From NCBI GenBank assembly GCA_016748015.1, contig JAAOMT010000134.1, positions 240,269 to 304,268 on the forward strand: 64,000 bases of DNA. Direction: 5' to 3'. The notes beneath the pieces were generated by a model. The model made no database searches. It saw nothing but the letters and a program-made list of their open reading frames with translations, and was not told where the DNA came from. This document shows positions 12,318 to 24,502 of the stretch, piece by piece. The stretch comes from Geosiphon pyriformis (taxonomy: Eukaryota; Glomeromycota; Glomeromycetes; Archaeosporales; Geosiphonaceae). The position numbers and the translations under genes are program-made. Position 1 is the stretch's first letter. The number at the start of each line of letters is the position of its first letter.

Positions 12318-13165
12318 TTATAAAAAATATTAAATCTACTACAGACCAAAAAAATCTTATTGGAAAGAATCTTAGAAAAAATTTTACAAGTAGTTTCAAT
12401 TAAAACAATTAGTCTAATATTGATCAAAATACTTTTCTACTTATAAGGTTTAAGAATTATTAACATTCAAGCTTTTTTTCAAGATTAAAATACAGATTTA
12501 CACACCAAATAAAAATTTAAAAAATCCAAAAACATGACAAAAATTAAATCATTACAATGTTTTCAAAGCTTATTTGTAATTCTAGACAACCAATGGCTTT
12601 TCCATCAAACAAATCTTTAATTACACATATTAAATTATCATAATTAATAACACTTATAATATTAAAAAAAGCAATGTTATCAAAATAAGCCAGCAACAAA
12701 TATTGACAATGCCACAGATCAAAAATACTGTTCATTACCAATCTTTTTTTTTGTTTAATTTTCCATAATTGTATCTATTTTAACTTTAATCTCACTAGAA
12801 TTCAGAATTAATTTATTATTAATAACCAAATAATTTAATACAACTTTTGAAAAAAGACACTTCAATACACTCTTAATTGTGTAATTTTTATTTACAGCAA
12901 AGCTTTTTATTTATTTATCAATAACAAATCTAATAAGTAACTTTTTAGTTCTTAGAGATTCAGCAAGTTTAGAGACATAATATGATTTTTTCACTTTAAA
13001 AAAAGAGAATTTTATACTATTAAAATTAAAACCAGAGTCCAACAAAACTTGAATACTAGAAGCATTATTACTGTTCAAAAACATCTAGTAGCTTATCAAA
13101 GAATTAAACTTATCATTAGTATTATTATATAAAGATCTGACAATTTTCAACACCAACAATTCCAG
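12318..13165 (-). pseudogene. L1 ORF2, region between endonuclease and RT plus RT first half
   Basis: Minus-strand translation ends at the Gypsy A boundary with LIVLIETTCKIFSKILSN and CSRFNIFY, the RT motif in which the RPI(T/A)LIET block precedes the palm. Upstream come IFDLWHCQYLLLAYFDN and LICVIKDLFDGKAIGCLELQ (12544-12741), matching a LINE pre-RT segment and L2 at about 57600-57800. Stops in all frames. Confidence 0.75.
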
Positions 13166-13540
13166 TAAATTATAATGTTCTAGATATTGAAGAGCACTTT
13201 AATACTAATCATTGAGTGGTTTTTGTTTTCATAGATTTAGGTGGTTTGTTGGATATATGTTTGAACTTTCTTTATAAGCTGGCAAATAAGGACTACTAGA
13301 AATTTGATTTTAAAAATACTAATAATACAAAATAGAATAAATTCAAAGAGACTATAATGACCAATACTACTATGTTTTTTAATGAGTTTGCTGCATCTAG
13401 AAATCTTTCAGACATAGATGCAATATGAAATGTTATTTGTAAAATAGTGAGTTTATTAGCCAATAAAATGTTTAAAAAAAATGGTTCAAAAATTTTAATA
13501 ATGTCTTTACCAAGAAATTTTTTAAGTTTTATAAATTATC
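13166..13540 (+). other. Inverted 375-bp segment of L1
   Basis: This piece reads as LINE on the plus strand (VVFVFIDLGGLLDICLNFL, KFDFKNTN, SLLANKMFKK, MSLPRNFLSFINY), whereas both flanks read as LINE on the minus strand. L2 carries the same peptides in normal order at 56816-57190. On both sides the minus-strand flanks rejoin L2 without a gap (AATTTAATTAATAT on one side, ATTGTTGGTGTT on the other). So it is a clean inversion and not a separate insertion. Confidence 0.8.
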
Positions 13541-14160
13541 ATATTAATTAAATTTGAGGAGACAAATATAAAATCAATTGTTTTTTCAGCACTTTTAAAA
13601 TTATTTTATGTTAAGATTTTTGCAGCTGAGCTTTCCACCAAAAAATTAACCAGTCCTAAATTAGATATTTTTTGAAGTTAGCATATTTGTAAGAACTATT
13701 TTTATTGAAATTATCTTCTAAAATTACAAATAAAGTTTTGTTTACAGTTTTAGCAATTAGTAAATTGATCTCTACAGCTTGAGCCAAGTGTGTTGCCAGA
13801 GCAATACCAATATACAGCACCAAAATTAACATAAAGAGTTTATTCTTAAAAAGCAGCTTAATAAACAAAAGCCTATTAGTAATCTTTGAAATCTTGTATA
13901 TATGTCTCACCAAACCAACATTCATAATAATTACAACACCAAAACTCAAGTAGCCAGATTTCAAACCAGATGTAAACACTTAAATATCATTAAATTTGTT
14001 TATAAACTATGGACAAATCTTATCTTTTAATTTTGTTTCAATAATAATAGAAATCAAATTGTTTATTTTTTTATGTCAACAAATAATATTCTCTTGTTTA
14101 GCAGAGTTGTTCATATCTTTAACATTGTACATGGCAATTTTCCAGATCAAATCAATTATT
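13541..14160 (-). pseudogene. L1 AP-endonuclease domain
   Basis: The endonuclease nicks target DNA to start LINE integration. Minus-strand peptides in order: NNLISIIIETKLKDKI (the conserved Glu of the ETK motif), FTSGLKSGYLSFGVVIIMN, LLFKNKLFMLILVLYIG, AQAVEINLLIAKTVNKTLFV, ILEDNFNKN (normally GGDFN, so its Asp is changed) and KTIDFIFVS (the conserved IDxxFVS). The domain end is cut by the inverted segment at 13540. L2 has the matching domain at 56210-56830. Confidence 0.85.
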
Positions 14161-15746
14161 ATTAAAGAATAATGTCTAAATCTAAACTTTTATTATCTAC
14201 TTTGACTAGTAAATTCATAATTATATCTGATAAATTGTCTATTTTTTTTTCAAATTTTTTGATAACTAATAAATTCAAATTTTCTATTTAAGCAATAGTC
14301 TTATTATTAGTGGTTGCACTCAAACTTTCACTTATTACTATATCTGCTCTTTAATTTTATAATAAAAAAATTACCAATAGCTAACATTCAGGGTTAGGCT
14401 AAGGAATTATTGGTCTAAGTGTATTCAATCTCTTAGCCAGCTTATCAACTTGCTTTACAAGACTGTTAAAACTATATTCAAAAGCAGCAAATCTATTACT
14501 CACTTTCAAAAAAACCAGCAAAAAAGGTTTAATATCTAAAAATGAATCAATAGTAAAAAAAACCAAAGATATTTTACAAAAAACAGACTTATCAGCAATT
14601 TGGCCCAAGTTTTTTTTACCAAATAAGACTGGTTAAGCAATTGGTACCTGGTTCTTTTTATATATATTTTCCAAGCAAATTTTATTTTAAGAATTAATTA
14701 CTCTTTTAATGTGACTACCCAAATTTTTACTTTTTAAATAAGTATTAGAAACATAACCAAATTGTTTACACTAAGCACACAAGCCAAAAAAAGACCAGTT
14801 CAATACAAATTTACACTTTTAAAAACTGAAATAGAGCCAATTGCAGTCTTTTTTAATGCTTTATCAACAAAACAAATCACAACATATTTATTACAAACAT
14901 AAAAAACTAGATTATGGCCAATAGAATAAGTTTTTTACTATATAATTTCAACAAACCAGAAAGATTATGAACAGTAATACTAATTGACAAAATATATAGT
15001 AAAATCTGATGTAGATTTTTAGATACTTACATTTGTTTATTATCAACAGTTTTAGCCACATAAACAGAATTATTTTTTATAAAACTGATCATTTAATTGT
15101 AACCAAATTAGCAATATTAACAGATTTAAATTCAATTAAGACTTTTTATCAAAAACCAATAAGCTGTATTTTGATTAATACAACTTTACTGAATTTGGAA
15201 AAAACTAATTTTACAGCTAATTTGAAAAGATTAACTGAAATTTTTTTAATTATTATTTCTCAATCTGAACATCTGTTTATCTTCTTAATATTATTGTTTA
15301 CCAAAAAATTTTTATAGATTGTTATCTTCTTAGTTTCTTTTAAACTTAATTTTGATGTAAAAGTTGATTTAATAATCTTTGGAAATTTTAAAAGAATTAA
15401 TGCTTTCTCAAAATCATCAACATAATAAAATTTTTTTTTCACATTTAATAACTTATTACCAGTAGATTTTTCAAATATAGCAAATAACTTAATATTAAGT
15501 GCAAAAAATTTTGTCAAATTAAAACTCTGTTTTTTTAAGGCACATGACTCAGTTGGTAACAAACAATTAAATTCAGAGAACTTAAAAGCTGGAAGTATCA
15601 GAATTTTGTTATTATTGTTGTTTAGATTGTCAAAAAAATTTTCTTAGACTGGCTGTCTAAAACATAAGTCCTAATATATGTCTTTTTAAATATAACTTTG
15701 TTTATTGTGTTGTCTATTTCTAAAGCATTCGAATTAACATAGCTGG
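14161..15746 (-). pseudogene. L1 ORF1 (nucleic-acid binding), 5' truncated
   Basis: LINE ORF1 protein binds element RNA. From 15746 down: NTINKVIFKKTYIRTYVL, SFNLTKFFALNIKLFAI, LLKFPKIIKSTFTSKLSL (15260-15562), then a decayed CCHC knuckle near 14760-14800 (CAxCKQFGYVSNTY, with His and the last Cys both changed to Tyr), and RFAAFEYSFNSLVKQVDKLAKRLN (14399-14608), a short coiled-coil-like stretch. The N-terminal third of ORF1 is absent. The copy stops at the B1 LTR at the same codon region as L2. Confidence 0.8.
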
Positions 15747-16572
15747 TATTACTTATAGAAATTAGAAATTATAATAATAAGTAAAATAACCAATCAAAAA
15801 TAAGCATAGTAAAAAAAAAAATTTCAGGATTCCAGAATTCCAAAATTTTAGGATTCTTTTTAAAAAAATTGAAAAATTTCAAAAAATCTCATATAACATA
15901 AATTATATATATATAGTAAGAATATTAGAAACAAAAAAAATATTTAAGACTCAGACAAAATAGTAGTTAGCAATCATTACTTATTTTATACCTTTTCCTT
16001 TAAAAGATAGTTTTCAATAACTTAAAGCAAAATTACATTAATATTATTAAAATATTTTATTATCATTCAATTCATGTTATTGTTGCTTGATTAAAAATAT
16101 TAATAATTTCTCTATTATTAACAATTTATGTTAATAAACTTCAATACTTAATTATACTAAGCTAATAGCTCTTAATTATGACTATTAACAAAATACTAAT
16201 TTTTTATTTTATTTTATTTTATTTTATTTTTTTATTTTGTTTTGTTTTGTTTCTTTGTTGTTTATTAATTAATTAAAAAAATTAAACACTGAGTATTTGA
16301 CATCAAAAATAGCTTAATAAAAAACCTGGGAACAAAAGTAAAAATTTAAGAATAGCTTACTAAAAGAATATGACTGTTAAAATAAACTGACCACTATGCT
16401 AAAAAAAAAATTCACAAAAAAACTATTAATTGAATTTTTGTCTATTATACAAAAAACTTAACAAAAACTTTCAAACTTCAAAATTTTTAAAAATTATTAA
16501 TATTAACAGTTATTAAGCACCAAATTATGGATTTGTTATTTGTTTTAACACTTTAAATAATTATTTGTAATA
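15747..16572 (+). repeat. B1 5' LTR
   Basis: Starts TATTACTTATAG (TGTTAC decayed) and ends GTAATA. It contains CCAAT (about 15791), an imperfect GGATTCCAGAATTCC-type array, TATATATATA near 15905-15915, a hairpin TTATTAACA/TGTTAATAA near 16107-16129, a decayed AATAGCT hairpin near 16170, and an ATTTT array at 16203-16232. The primer site TTTGGTGCTCTTTG follows at 16573. Confidence 0.88.
16203..16232 (+). repeat. ATTTT pentanucleotide microsatellite in the B1 LTR
   Basis: Five to six ATTTT units. The same place in the solo LTR of L2 (58958-58986) has a similar run, and the B2 and R2 LTRs have short AAAAT runs (24045-24060, 34875-34915). The unit number differs between LTRs. Confidence 0.8.
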
Positions 16573-18620
16573 TTTGGTGCTCTTTGTAAGGTATAATTTA
16601 ACAGAGAATCAATACCAATATCAATTATCCAGAAAAGTAACAAATCAAAAAATTATAAAAAAAAAATTATTTGGAATTTATGAAATTTTTATTTTAACAT
16701 TATCAAACTTATTTCAGACTAAAAAATAACTATTGGTTAACAGAATCAGCTTTTAGTTTCTATATCAATAAAAAAATTAAATTTTATTTAAGAAACCAAG
16801 AAAATCCAGAAGCTGCCTTTAGTAATTTTTACAGTAAACTATTACAAAGTATTACACTTTTACCAAATCATCTGTTTGTATTATTAATCACAGAAATAAA
16901 CAGAAAAATTAAAAAATACACTCAATAAAGATTTTTTATTACCTTTGCAAACAAAGAAAAATTACAAACTTTAGCAAAAACACCAAAAAAAATACAATCA
17001 CCTATTTGGAATAAACCAAAAGTTATTTTATTTATTTATTTGTCATATTATTATACACTAGGAAGTACAATCTACATATCATTCAGATTAATATTACTAT
17101 CAACTACAAAAACACTATTATCTAGAGTACTGTTTCAAAATAATCAAAAGAAAGCCAAATTATTAAGAATCTATGACAATTTTTTTAAAAGATTTAAATC
17201 ATAATTAACAATACTATCAGGACTTTAATTACTGCCATCTTAACCAAATTTCAGATCTATTAGTCATTAGAAAAATACTGAATTAGAAGAAAAAGAAGAC
17301 AGAAATCAGAAAAATAATAATCAAAACCTAATCTTAATTAATCTGGAAATTATAACTCTGATTGTTTAAACTTAGCTAAATTTAAACAATTCAAATCTCA
17401 TTTTTATTTTTTAGCAAAACTTGTCTCCAGTTATTATAATTAATCTACCAGTTGTACCAATTACTGCACAACAACTTTAACAACAATTGCAACAACAACA
17501 ATTTGTATCAATAGCATATGTATCTATTGCCAAATTTAAGAAATTTACCAGCAAAAAGGACAATATTTAAGCATAGCTAAACAATATAGCAAAAGCCATT
17601 ACAGCCAATAGATAAGATAATACTAGAGCCCTTCAAGCTATTTTTTATTTCTTATAGAACACAATCAACTCATAGTATTAGAATTTTGTAAACAAATTTC
17701 AAGATTTTAATGCATTCAAAACTGCATTTTTATGGTATTTTAGCAATAATAATAGCATTAATTGCTTGTTAACTAGTTTTACTACAATTAAACAAGATAA
17801 TATTAAAGCAGTCACTACTTACTTGAAATGTTTTTTCAGAAATCTGTGCCAAATTTAAGCAATTAACACTGACTATTTTACAATATTACAGATTTTAAAT
17901 TAATTTATTTATAGATTATACAGCAATTTGTTATAATAAGTATGTCCAATACACTTAAATATTTTTTAAGGTATAGTTATACACATCCAAGATTTTAAAT
18001 TGGCCAAACTTAAAGCCAATTATGCTCAAGTCATAAATTTAATGATAAATAAATTATCTAAATTAAATACCAAATTAAAGCAATTTGGCAAAGTTATTAA
18101 TTACAAAATTAAGGAATATTTAGCTAATAATCAAACCATTTATTAGTCTCTACAATATTGTAACAATTAAAAAAACTTTAATTGTTTCCAAAATTTATTG
18201 CATTTATTACATTTATTATTGTCTTCATCAAATCAACTATAATAATAAAAAATACATAATTGTCATTATTGTAGTAAACAAAGTCATTTAAAAGCAAATT
18301 GTTATTTCAGATTTAATAATCAACAATTGAAAAATTAATATTGAAACTCTAATTACAGGTTTCAAACTTAGAACTATACCAACAATTTGTTATTAAAATC
18401 ATATTTATATTAGTTTTATTACATCTCAATAATACAACAACCAATATATTTATCTTTAGTATATTAAATTCTAGTATTGGTAATATATTAGCTACAGTCA
18501 TAAATAATTTATTAACCCCAATTAATTCAAATACTGCCACAAAACTTAGCTTAAATAACAATTAGAAACCAAAAACTAAGAATTATATACACACAACAAA
18601 GCTGAAGATTGGCAATCGTT
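16573..18620 (+). pseudogene. B1 gag
   Basis: Begins after the primer site. The region equal to the B2 start (GTGGCAGAATC) reads GTAACAAATC with a base lost. The N-terminal block FYxINKKIKFYLRNQ is near 16760-16800. The capsid block lies at about 17510-17900 (AKFKKFTSKKDN, AKAITANR, LQAIFYFL, SNNNSINCL), with TAA at Gln positions and TAG at Trp. A knuckle region CHYCSKQSHLKANCYFRF lies near 18265-18310 (TGT-x2-TGT, His, Cys) with the CCHC spacing kept although surrounding stops are dense. Confidence 0.7.
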
Positions 18621-18829
18621 ATGTACTAATTAATTTCTAATTCTTTAAACCAGCCATTAAAATCATGCCAGTGAAGTTTGAGAAGTGGATACATTCAAAA
18701 TCTAAATTTTTAAAACTATTTAAGCCTTTTGATTATCCCAGAAAACAACTTATCCAACAACTTAGAAACCAATTTAATACCACTTACCAACAATATTTTA
18801 CTAGCAACAATTATTAAAGATGAGTTATT

Positions 18830-19460
18830 TACAGTTATTTTTTTTTTAAATTAGAAGAATTAGTAATGACACCTCTATTTAGTAGAGCAATTCTCAATAC
18901 TAAACCAATTACTGCAATATACACAGATGCCAAAGTTAATGGCCAATCTATCAAACTAATTTTTGATAGTGGATTAGCAAACAGTATGATCACATAACAA
19001 CTTATAAACCAATTAGATTGTCAAGTTGATTGTGCTGTTAGCATCAAAATAATTATAGTTAATAAAACAACCAAGCTTTTTATTAACAAAATTGATAACT
19101 TTCTATTTGAAGTCAATAGCATTATGGGATTAATCAAAGTTCAAGTTATAAAAGCCACGTAATATTAAGCTTTTATTAATAATAACTGGCTGTTTAAGAC
19201 CAATACTATATTCAACTAGACTATATAAAAGCTATAGCTTAGTCAAAATAGTCAGCAAACTTAGGTACCAGCTATCTGTGACCACTTCAAAACAAATATT
19301 ATTACTTAATTACTATTAATTAAGTTCAAAGAAGAAGAAAAAAACCTATTTAAAAAGCCTATTAAGTTTTATAGGCTGAAAATAAATACAATAAACTGTT
19401 ATCAATACTTTCTTGAAACAACAAAGAAAAAAAAAGAGAAAGAAGACTCTTAAAATACCA
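18830..19460 (+). pseudogene. B1 aspartic protease
   Basis: TPLFSRAILNTKPITAIYTDA precedes KLIFDSGLANSMIT near 18955-18995, so the catalytic DSG triad is present. Then come QLINQLDCQVDCAVS, FINKIDNFLFEVNSI and a second half with NNNWLFKTNTIFN. Downstream Lys-rich runs (about 19330-19450) match the acidic/basic spacer of the other copies. Stops are TAA at Gln codons and TAG at Trp. Confidence 0.75.
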
Positions 19461-19479
19461 CCATTACTAAAGAAACAGC

Positions 19480-20870
19480 CAATAATTGGCATATATTCTA
19501 CTTATTAAAACAAAAAAAAGAACCATCTTATATTTATCTTAAATACATCAATTATAAGAAGAAGCTTTTCTCTATAAAAGCTTAGATATTATTTGAAAAA
19601 GACTACTAAACATATACTCACTATTATTGCAAACTGTGCTACAAAGAATATTATGAATATTTAAAATAACAAAAAAAGTAAAACAACAAACCATGTTTCA
19701 CTTGTAGAGAAATTTTACTTGACAAAAAAATATAGAATAACATTTCTGAATAAGGAAAAACATATAATATATTATGCTAATACACAATTCTTATAAGTAA
19801 TTAGGTGAGCTAAAAAACATTTTTTAATGCTGTATAGAACTAAATACTCTCATACTTAGATGGTTATCTATACAATAAAAACAAAATCTGGCAAATAACA
19901 AGTATCAAAATTAAAGATGCTTTACTTAGTAAAATATTTCTCATCAAAAATAATTCACCAAAACCTATCAAAACTGTTTTTATTCCCAATTCAGACATTT
20001 TTGTTAATATTTTGAGCAATTTAAAACAATTCTATGAACATTACCAAGATTTAACATTTACTAAAGAAAAGCAAAAGCAATATTTAGAACAATTAAATAC
20101 AAAACTTTATAAACATTGTCTAATTTTCAGTGACTTTAAATATTGTGACAATTGTAATCTCATCTACAATTCATTACTATACATAATTTATTTAATTTCT
20201 GAAGAAAAAAAACCAATTAGCAAGTGCACTTTAGAATTAAAATCAAAATTCAATTGCAATTTAGACTTTAATAATAACAACAATAACAGTTTTAATACTG
20301 TTCACTATGACAACAACAACAATAACAATTCAAACTCCAACAAAAATTCCAATATATTATACTCCCAAATCTCTCAAAAAAGCAGAAACTTAAATAGTTC
20401 AGCAATAATAAAGAAAATATTATGTTAGAACACATGCATAATACTAATGCAGAGTTTGATTTTAGATATTTAAAAAAAACTGTCATTATATTGGAATCTT
20501 ATTTGTACACTAGTATAGATCTAAAAATAGCACTGGAAATTCCAGCAACAATAATAGTCCAATTAACATCTAGATCTAGTTTAGTAAAAAAAGAAATTAA
20601 TATTAGAAAAAAAATAATTAATGCAAAATATATAAAAAATATTATTGCAATACTACAAAATAACTCAAAAAAAGGATATACTATTAAACTAAATAAAAAA
20701 ATAGCATAGACAATATTTCTGTCTTTGGTTAAAATAGTTCAATTAGTATTAATAAGACTTAGAAAAAAGTTAAAAATTACAATAAGAAAGATAAAAATAT
20801 TCAGATCTATAAATAAAGTAGAAATACCAGTTAATATGATAGAAAAAAAATAATTAATAAGAGAAAAATT
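19480..20870 (+). pseudogene. B1 Cys-rich domain, Asn-rich linker and dUTPase
   Basis: Cys-rich part: YYCKLCYKEYY, KPCFTCREILL, then LYKHCLIFSDFKYCDNCNLIYN in a 138-codon open stretch (20012-20428) that ends in an Asn-rich linker. The dUTPase follows in another frame at 20422-20840: NAEFDFRY (motif 1, Asp kept), TSRSSLVKKEINI (motif 2), KKIINAKYIKNIIAIL (motif 3, catalytic Asp to Asn), NKKIAxTIFLSL (motif 4) and RKIKIFRSINK (motif 5 lost). The Gly losses fit G to A changes. Confidence 0.75.
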
Positions 20871-22670
20871 ATTTCTATTAATCAATCAATTTTTATTTTA
20901 CCATATAATTAACATATGTTAACTATAGAAAAGAAAGTAAAGGATTAATTCCAAATTTTTGAAATAGAACCAAATATTTATAAGTTAGAAAAAATTGGTA
21001 TTACCAATTTTTACATACTAGTCAAAAACCACAAACACATTAAGATCTCAATACATAACACAACTAAAAACCTTATAGAAATATTAAGTAAAACTATTAT
21101 TAGATATTTAAACACTGAAGTTGAAAACCAATTACCAACTACTATTTTAGACTTTCCACAATTGTATAAATATATAGATATTATATTACAAACAATTTAC
21201 AAATAAAAAGAGTGTTATTTGCTATAATCAAAACAGTTAAAGCAAATAAACTTAAAAAATTTAGACTCATTTTAATATATGCAGCTTAAGATGCTACTTA
21301 ACAATTTCATTAACATCTTTGCCAGTAAAAACAAATTTAGCAGAACTGATATTCAATATTAAATTAAAACTGAAAATATGATGTCAATTAAACAAAAAAT
21401 ATATAGAGTACTACTTGCTAGTTATGAGATTATTTGACAAGAAATTAATCAAATATTAGACAACAAATTAATTCAATTATTAATAAGTCTATAATTATTA
21501 CTAGTAGTACTTATCCAGAAGAAAAATGAGAAAATCTGCTTTTGTGTAAATTATAGAAAACTCAATAGTATTATTTATTAAAACAAGAGTTATTTAATGC
21601 TTTTGAAGAGAAAAAATAGTTTTTAACATTAAACTTAGATAGTAATTATTAATAAGTAGTCATAAATTCAGTTAACAAAAAAAAATAGCATTTACTTCTA
21701 GAGAAAAGAATTTTGAATTTGACATTATATCATTCAGTTTAACCAATACTTTAGCAATCTTCTAATGATTCATGGAAATTGTTTACACTAGATTATTATA
21801 GAAATCCATAGTGGTCTACTTAAATAACACTAATGTGTTTTTTAAAACATTTAATGACTATTTCTACTATCTTAAACAAGTGTTTTAAAGATTAAGAAAA
21901 GCTAAATTAAAGTTGAATGCTATTAAGTATTTCTTTAGAAAAACTAAACTCAAGTTTTTAGAACATGTTGTAAGCAAAAATGGCATAAAAACAGATCCAG
22001 ACAAGATTGAGATAGTTAAAAATTTTTTAATACCAACAAATTTTACAGAATTAAAAACATTCTTAAGATTAGCTAGATACTATTACCACTTTATTCAAAA
22101 CTTTTCCAAACTGGCTCAACCACTTTACCAGCTTTAAGCAAAAAATATTAAATATAAATAAACTGAAACCCAACAAAAAACTTTTGACATTTTGAGAAAA
22201 AAACTTATTTAAGCTTTAATACTAATCTATTCAGATTATAGCAAGCCATTTATCATTATCACTGATGTATCTGGTCAAACATTGGGAGCTGTATTGTTAC
22301 AAAAAAAAGCTGATAGATAAGAACATTCAATAATATATGTCAGCCAAAGTTTAAGTCCAGTTGAAAAGAACCATAAAATTCTAGTATTAAAACATTTAGT
22401 TATTTATTGGGCTGTTATCAAATGGAAAGAATATTTAAATCAAAAGTTTGATGTATATACTAATCACAAAGAATTGACATTAATCCAGAAGCAAAAATTT
22501 GGAAACAATCACTATACAAGATGGAAAATAAAACTATTATTATTTAATTATACTATATATTATATATATAAAAAATGTAAATACTGACAGTTTGTTGCAA
22601 ATAAGACAAATTTAGAAACATTTCAATCCAAAAATATAACAAAAAATGAATATACAAAAATATCAACAAC
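20871..22670 (+). pseudogene. B1 RT and RNase H
   Basis: The pre-RT segment has TIIRYLNTEVENQLP and LDFPQLYKYIDIILQTIY (about 21090-21200). RT follows, with LLNNFINIFASKNKFSRTD, ICFCVNYRKLNSI, then several frame slips. The catalytic box reads VVYLNNTNVF near 21810-21840 (YLDD to YLNN). KLKFLEHVVSKNGIKTDPDK lies in the open stretch 21913-22137. RNase H has ITDVSGQTLGAVLLQ near 22260 and FDVYTNHKELTLIQKQKF near 22450. Decay is heavy. Confidence 0.8.
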
Positions 22671-23708
22671 TTCAATATTATATTAATATTCAATAGTTCA
22701 AGGAAAAATTATCTCAGAAAAAACAAAACAACATAAAACAACAATCAAAATACTTTATTATTTACTAAAATATACTATATTAAAAAAACAGAAAATATCT
22801 AAACCAGCCACTTAGAATAATTACAGAACCAAAAAAAAAACAATACTGTTTAACATATACTTAAATCCAACAGCAAAATATTTTCATAAAGAAGCAACCA
22901 TAGAAAGAACCAGAAAAAAATATTACTGGTTATTAATATATCTAAATATCATTTAATAAGTTTAAAATTGTAATATTTATTAGAAAAAAGAAGAAACAAG
23001 ACCTAATGAACCACTAAGACCAATCAAAATAAAATAATTATTTGATCAAATTAAAATTGACTTAGTTAAATCATTAATTATTACTCACAAAAACAATTAA
23101 TATATAGTAGTAGCCATGAACTATTTCACAAAATGGCCAAAAGTAAAAGCAATTTAAAGAGCAGATGCAAAATTCATAGCCAAATTCATCTATTAAAATT
23201 TGATTTGTTAATATAAATGTCCAAAAAAATTGTTATTGGATCAGAGAACTCACTTTGTAAACAGACTATTAACAGAATTAAGTTAAAGATTTGGAATTAA
23301 AAATTTATTATTATCATTATATTATCCATAAACAAATGACTTAATCAAAAAGTTCAACAGAATATTGTGTGAAATAATAAATAAGATCAGCCAAAAAAAC
23401 TAAAATAAATAAAATTTGTTTATACCATTAGTATTATTTGCTTATTAAATAATAAAGCAAGATATTATTTAAGCAATATCATTTTAATTAATATATCATA
23501 AAACAGCAATATTATTAGTTAAAATAAATATTAATATATATCCAACTGAACCAATAACAAAAACCAACTTCTAAAAAATATTGCCAAGAAGAACATATAA
23601 CTTAATAAAAACCTTAGAAAACAAAAAATAAAAAGCAACTGATAATATCCAAAAGTCACAAACAAAACAAAAAAAACAACATAATAACCAATTATTAAAT
23701 AAAGCAGT
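22671..23708 (+). pseudogene. B1 integrase, first part
   Basis: ILFNIYLNPTAKYFHKEAT, YYWLLIY, then IKIDLVKSLIITH (first Asp), LLLDQRTHFVNRLL (second Asp) and a DLIKKFNRILCE stretch where the catalytic Glu is now Lys (GAA to AAA). It breaks at 23708 in the LLNKAV segment, where the R1 LTR is inserted, and resumes at 52797. Confidence 0.75.
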
Positions 23709-24161
23709 TGTTACAAATGATTATTTGGGGTCTCAAAACAAATAACAAACCATAATTTGGTGCTCAATTGATATAATAATGTTGATAATATCTAAAGATT
23801 GTTTGTATCTAAAGATTTTGGTTGAGTTTTTTATATAATAGACAGAGATTCAATAGTTGTTTTTTAGTAGCCTTCTGGAATTACAATTCTGTCAATTTTT
23901 TTCTTGGCTTGATGGCCAGCAATTCTTTAGTAAGCAATCCATATTCTTTATGTGTTTTATCTACTTATAAGGGTCTTTTACCAGGCAATCTTTGACATCA
24001 ATAATTCAGCACTTAATTTTTAATCAATTAGTCAACAACAAAATAAAATAAAATAAAATAAAGAAAATAAAGACATAAAAAAAATAAAATAAGAAATGAG
24101 TGTTCTGTCAATAGCTATTGTTACTTATAGAATATAGGAAGTATATTAGCATATAAATTAG

Positions 24162-24315
24162 CCAATTAAAAGTAACCATAGTAAAATGTGGAATTCCAGA
24201 ATTCTTCTCAGAGGAATTGTAAGATTTCAAGAATTTCAGGATTTTCATACAAAAAATTGCAGAATTTCTGGTGTAAAAAATTGAAGAATTAAGAAATCTC
24301 AATTATGTATATATA
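24162..24315 (+). promoter_or_regulatory. Candidate B2 LTR promoter (CCAAT, repeat block, TATA)
   Basis: CCAAT at 24162-24166, a repeat block with TTCCAGAA at about 24187 and TTCAAGAA at about 24217, then TATATATA at 24308-24315. The same order holds in the 3' LTR and in R2, B1 and the L2 solo LTR, so transcription should start shortly after the TATA. That is inference; no transcript is known. Confidence 0.5.
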
Positions 24316-24430
24316 GCAGTAGTGTTAAAAGTAAAAAAGACAGACCTCTCAGTTTAGATTTAATCTAAGCAATCTTTCTATTCACAAAAATATCAATAAA
24401 TAATTATTTGCTATTTCAATTTACTATTCA

Positions 24431-24502
24431 CTATCAACACTTCATATTGATAATAATTGATACTTAATCACACTGGAACAATAGCTCTTGATCACAGCTA
24501 TT
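24431..24502 (+). other. Twin hairpins I and II in the B2 LTR
   Basis: Hairpin I: CTATCAACA (24431-24439), loop CTTCA, TATTGATAA (24445-24453, slightly decayed). Hairpin II: AATAGCT (24480-24486), loop CTTGATCAC, AGCTATT (24496-24502), a perfect 7-bp stem with palindromic TGATCA in the loop. Both lie 120-190 nt downstream of the TATA box. Equivalent pairs occur in the other B-family LTRs and at 63909-63970. Confidence 0.7.

Larger units (their letters stand above)
1..15746 (-). mobile_element. LINE copy L1 (AP-endonuclease, RT, RNase H type), 5' truncated, interrupted by Gypsy A
   Basis: Non-LTR retrotransposon read on the minus strand. From 15746 downward it holds the middle and end of ORF1, an AP-endonuclease, the first half of RT, then (after Gypsy A at 2413-12317) the second half of RT, an RNase H and the C-terminal region, running off the left edge. 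The same order, with closely similar peptides, recurs on the plus strand at 54647-61700 (L2). Both reading frames are full of stops. A 375-bp piece (13166-13540) is inverted. The family resembles LINE proteins I recall from Rhizophagus. Confidence 0.85.
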
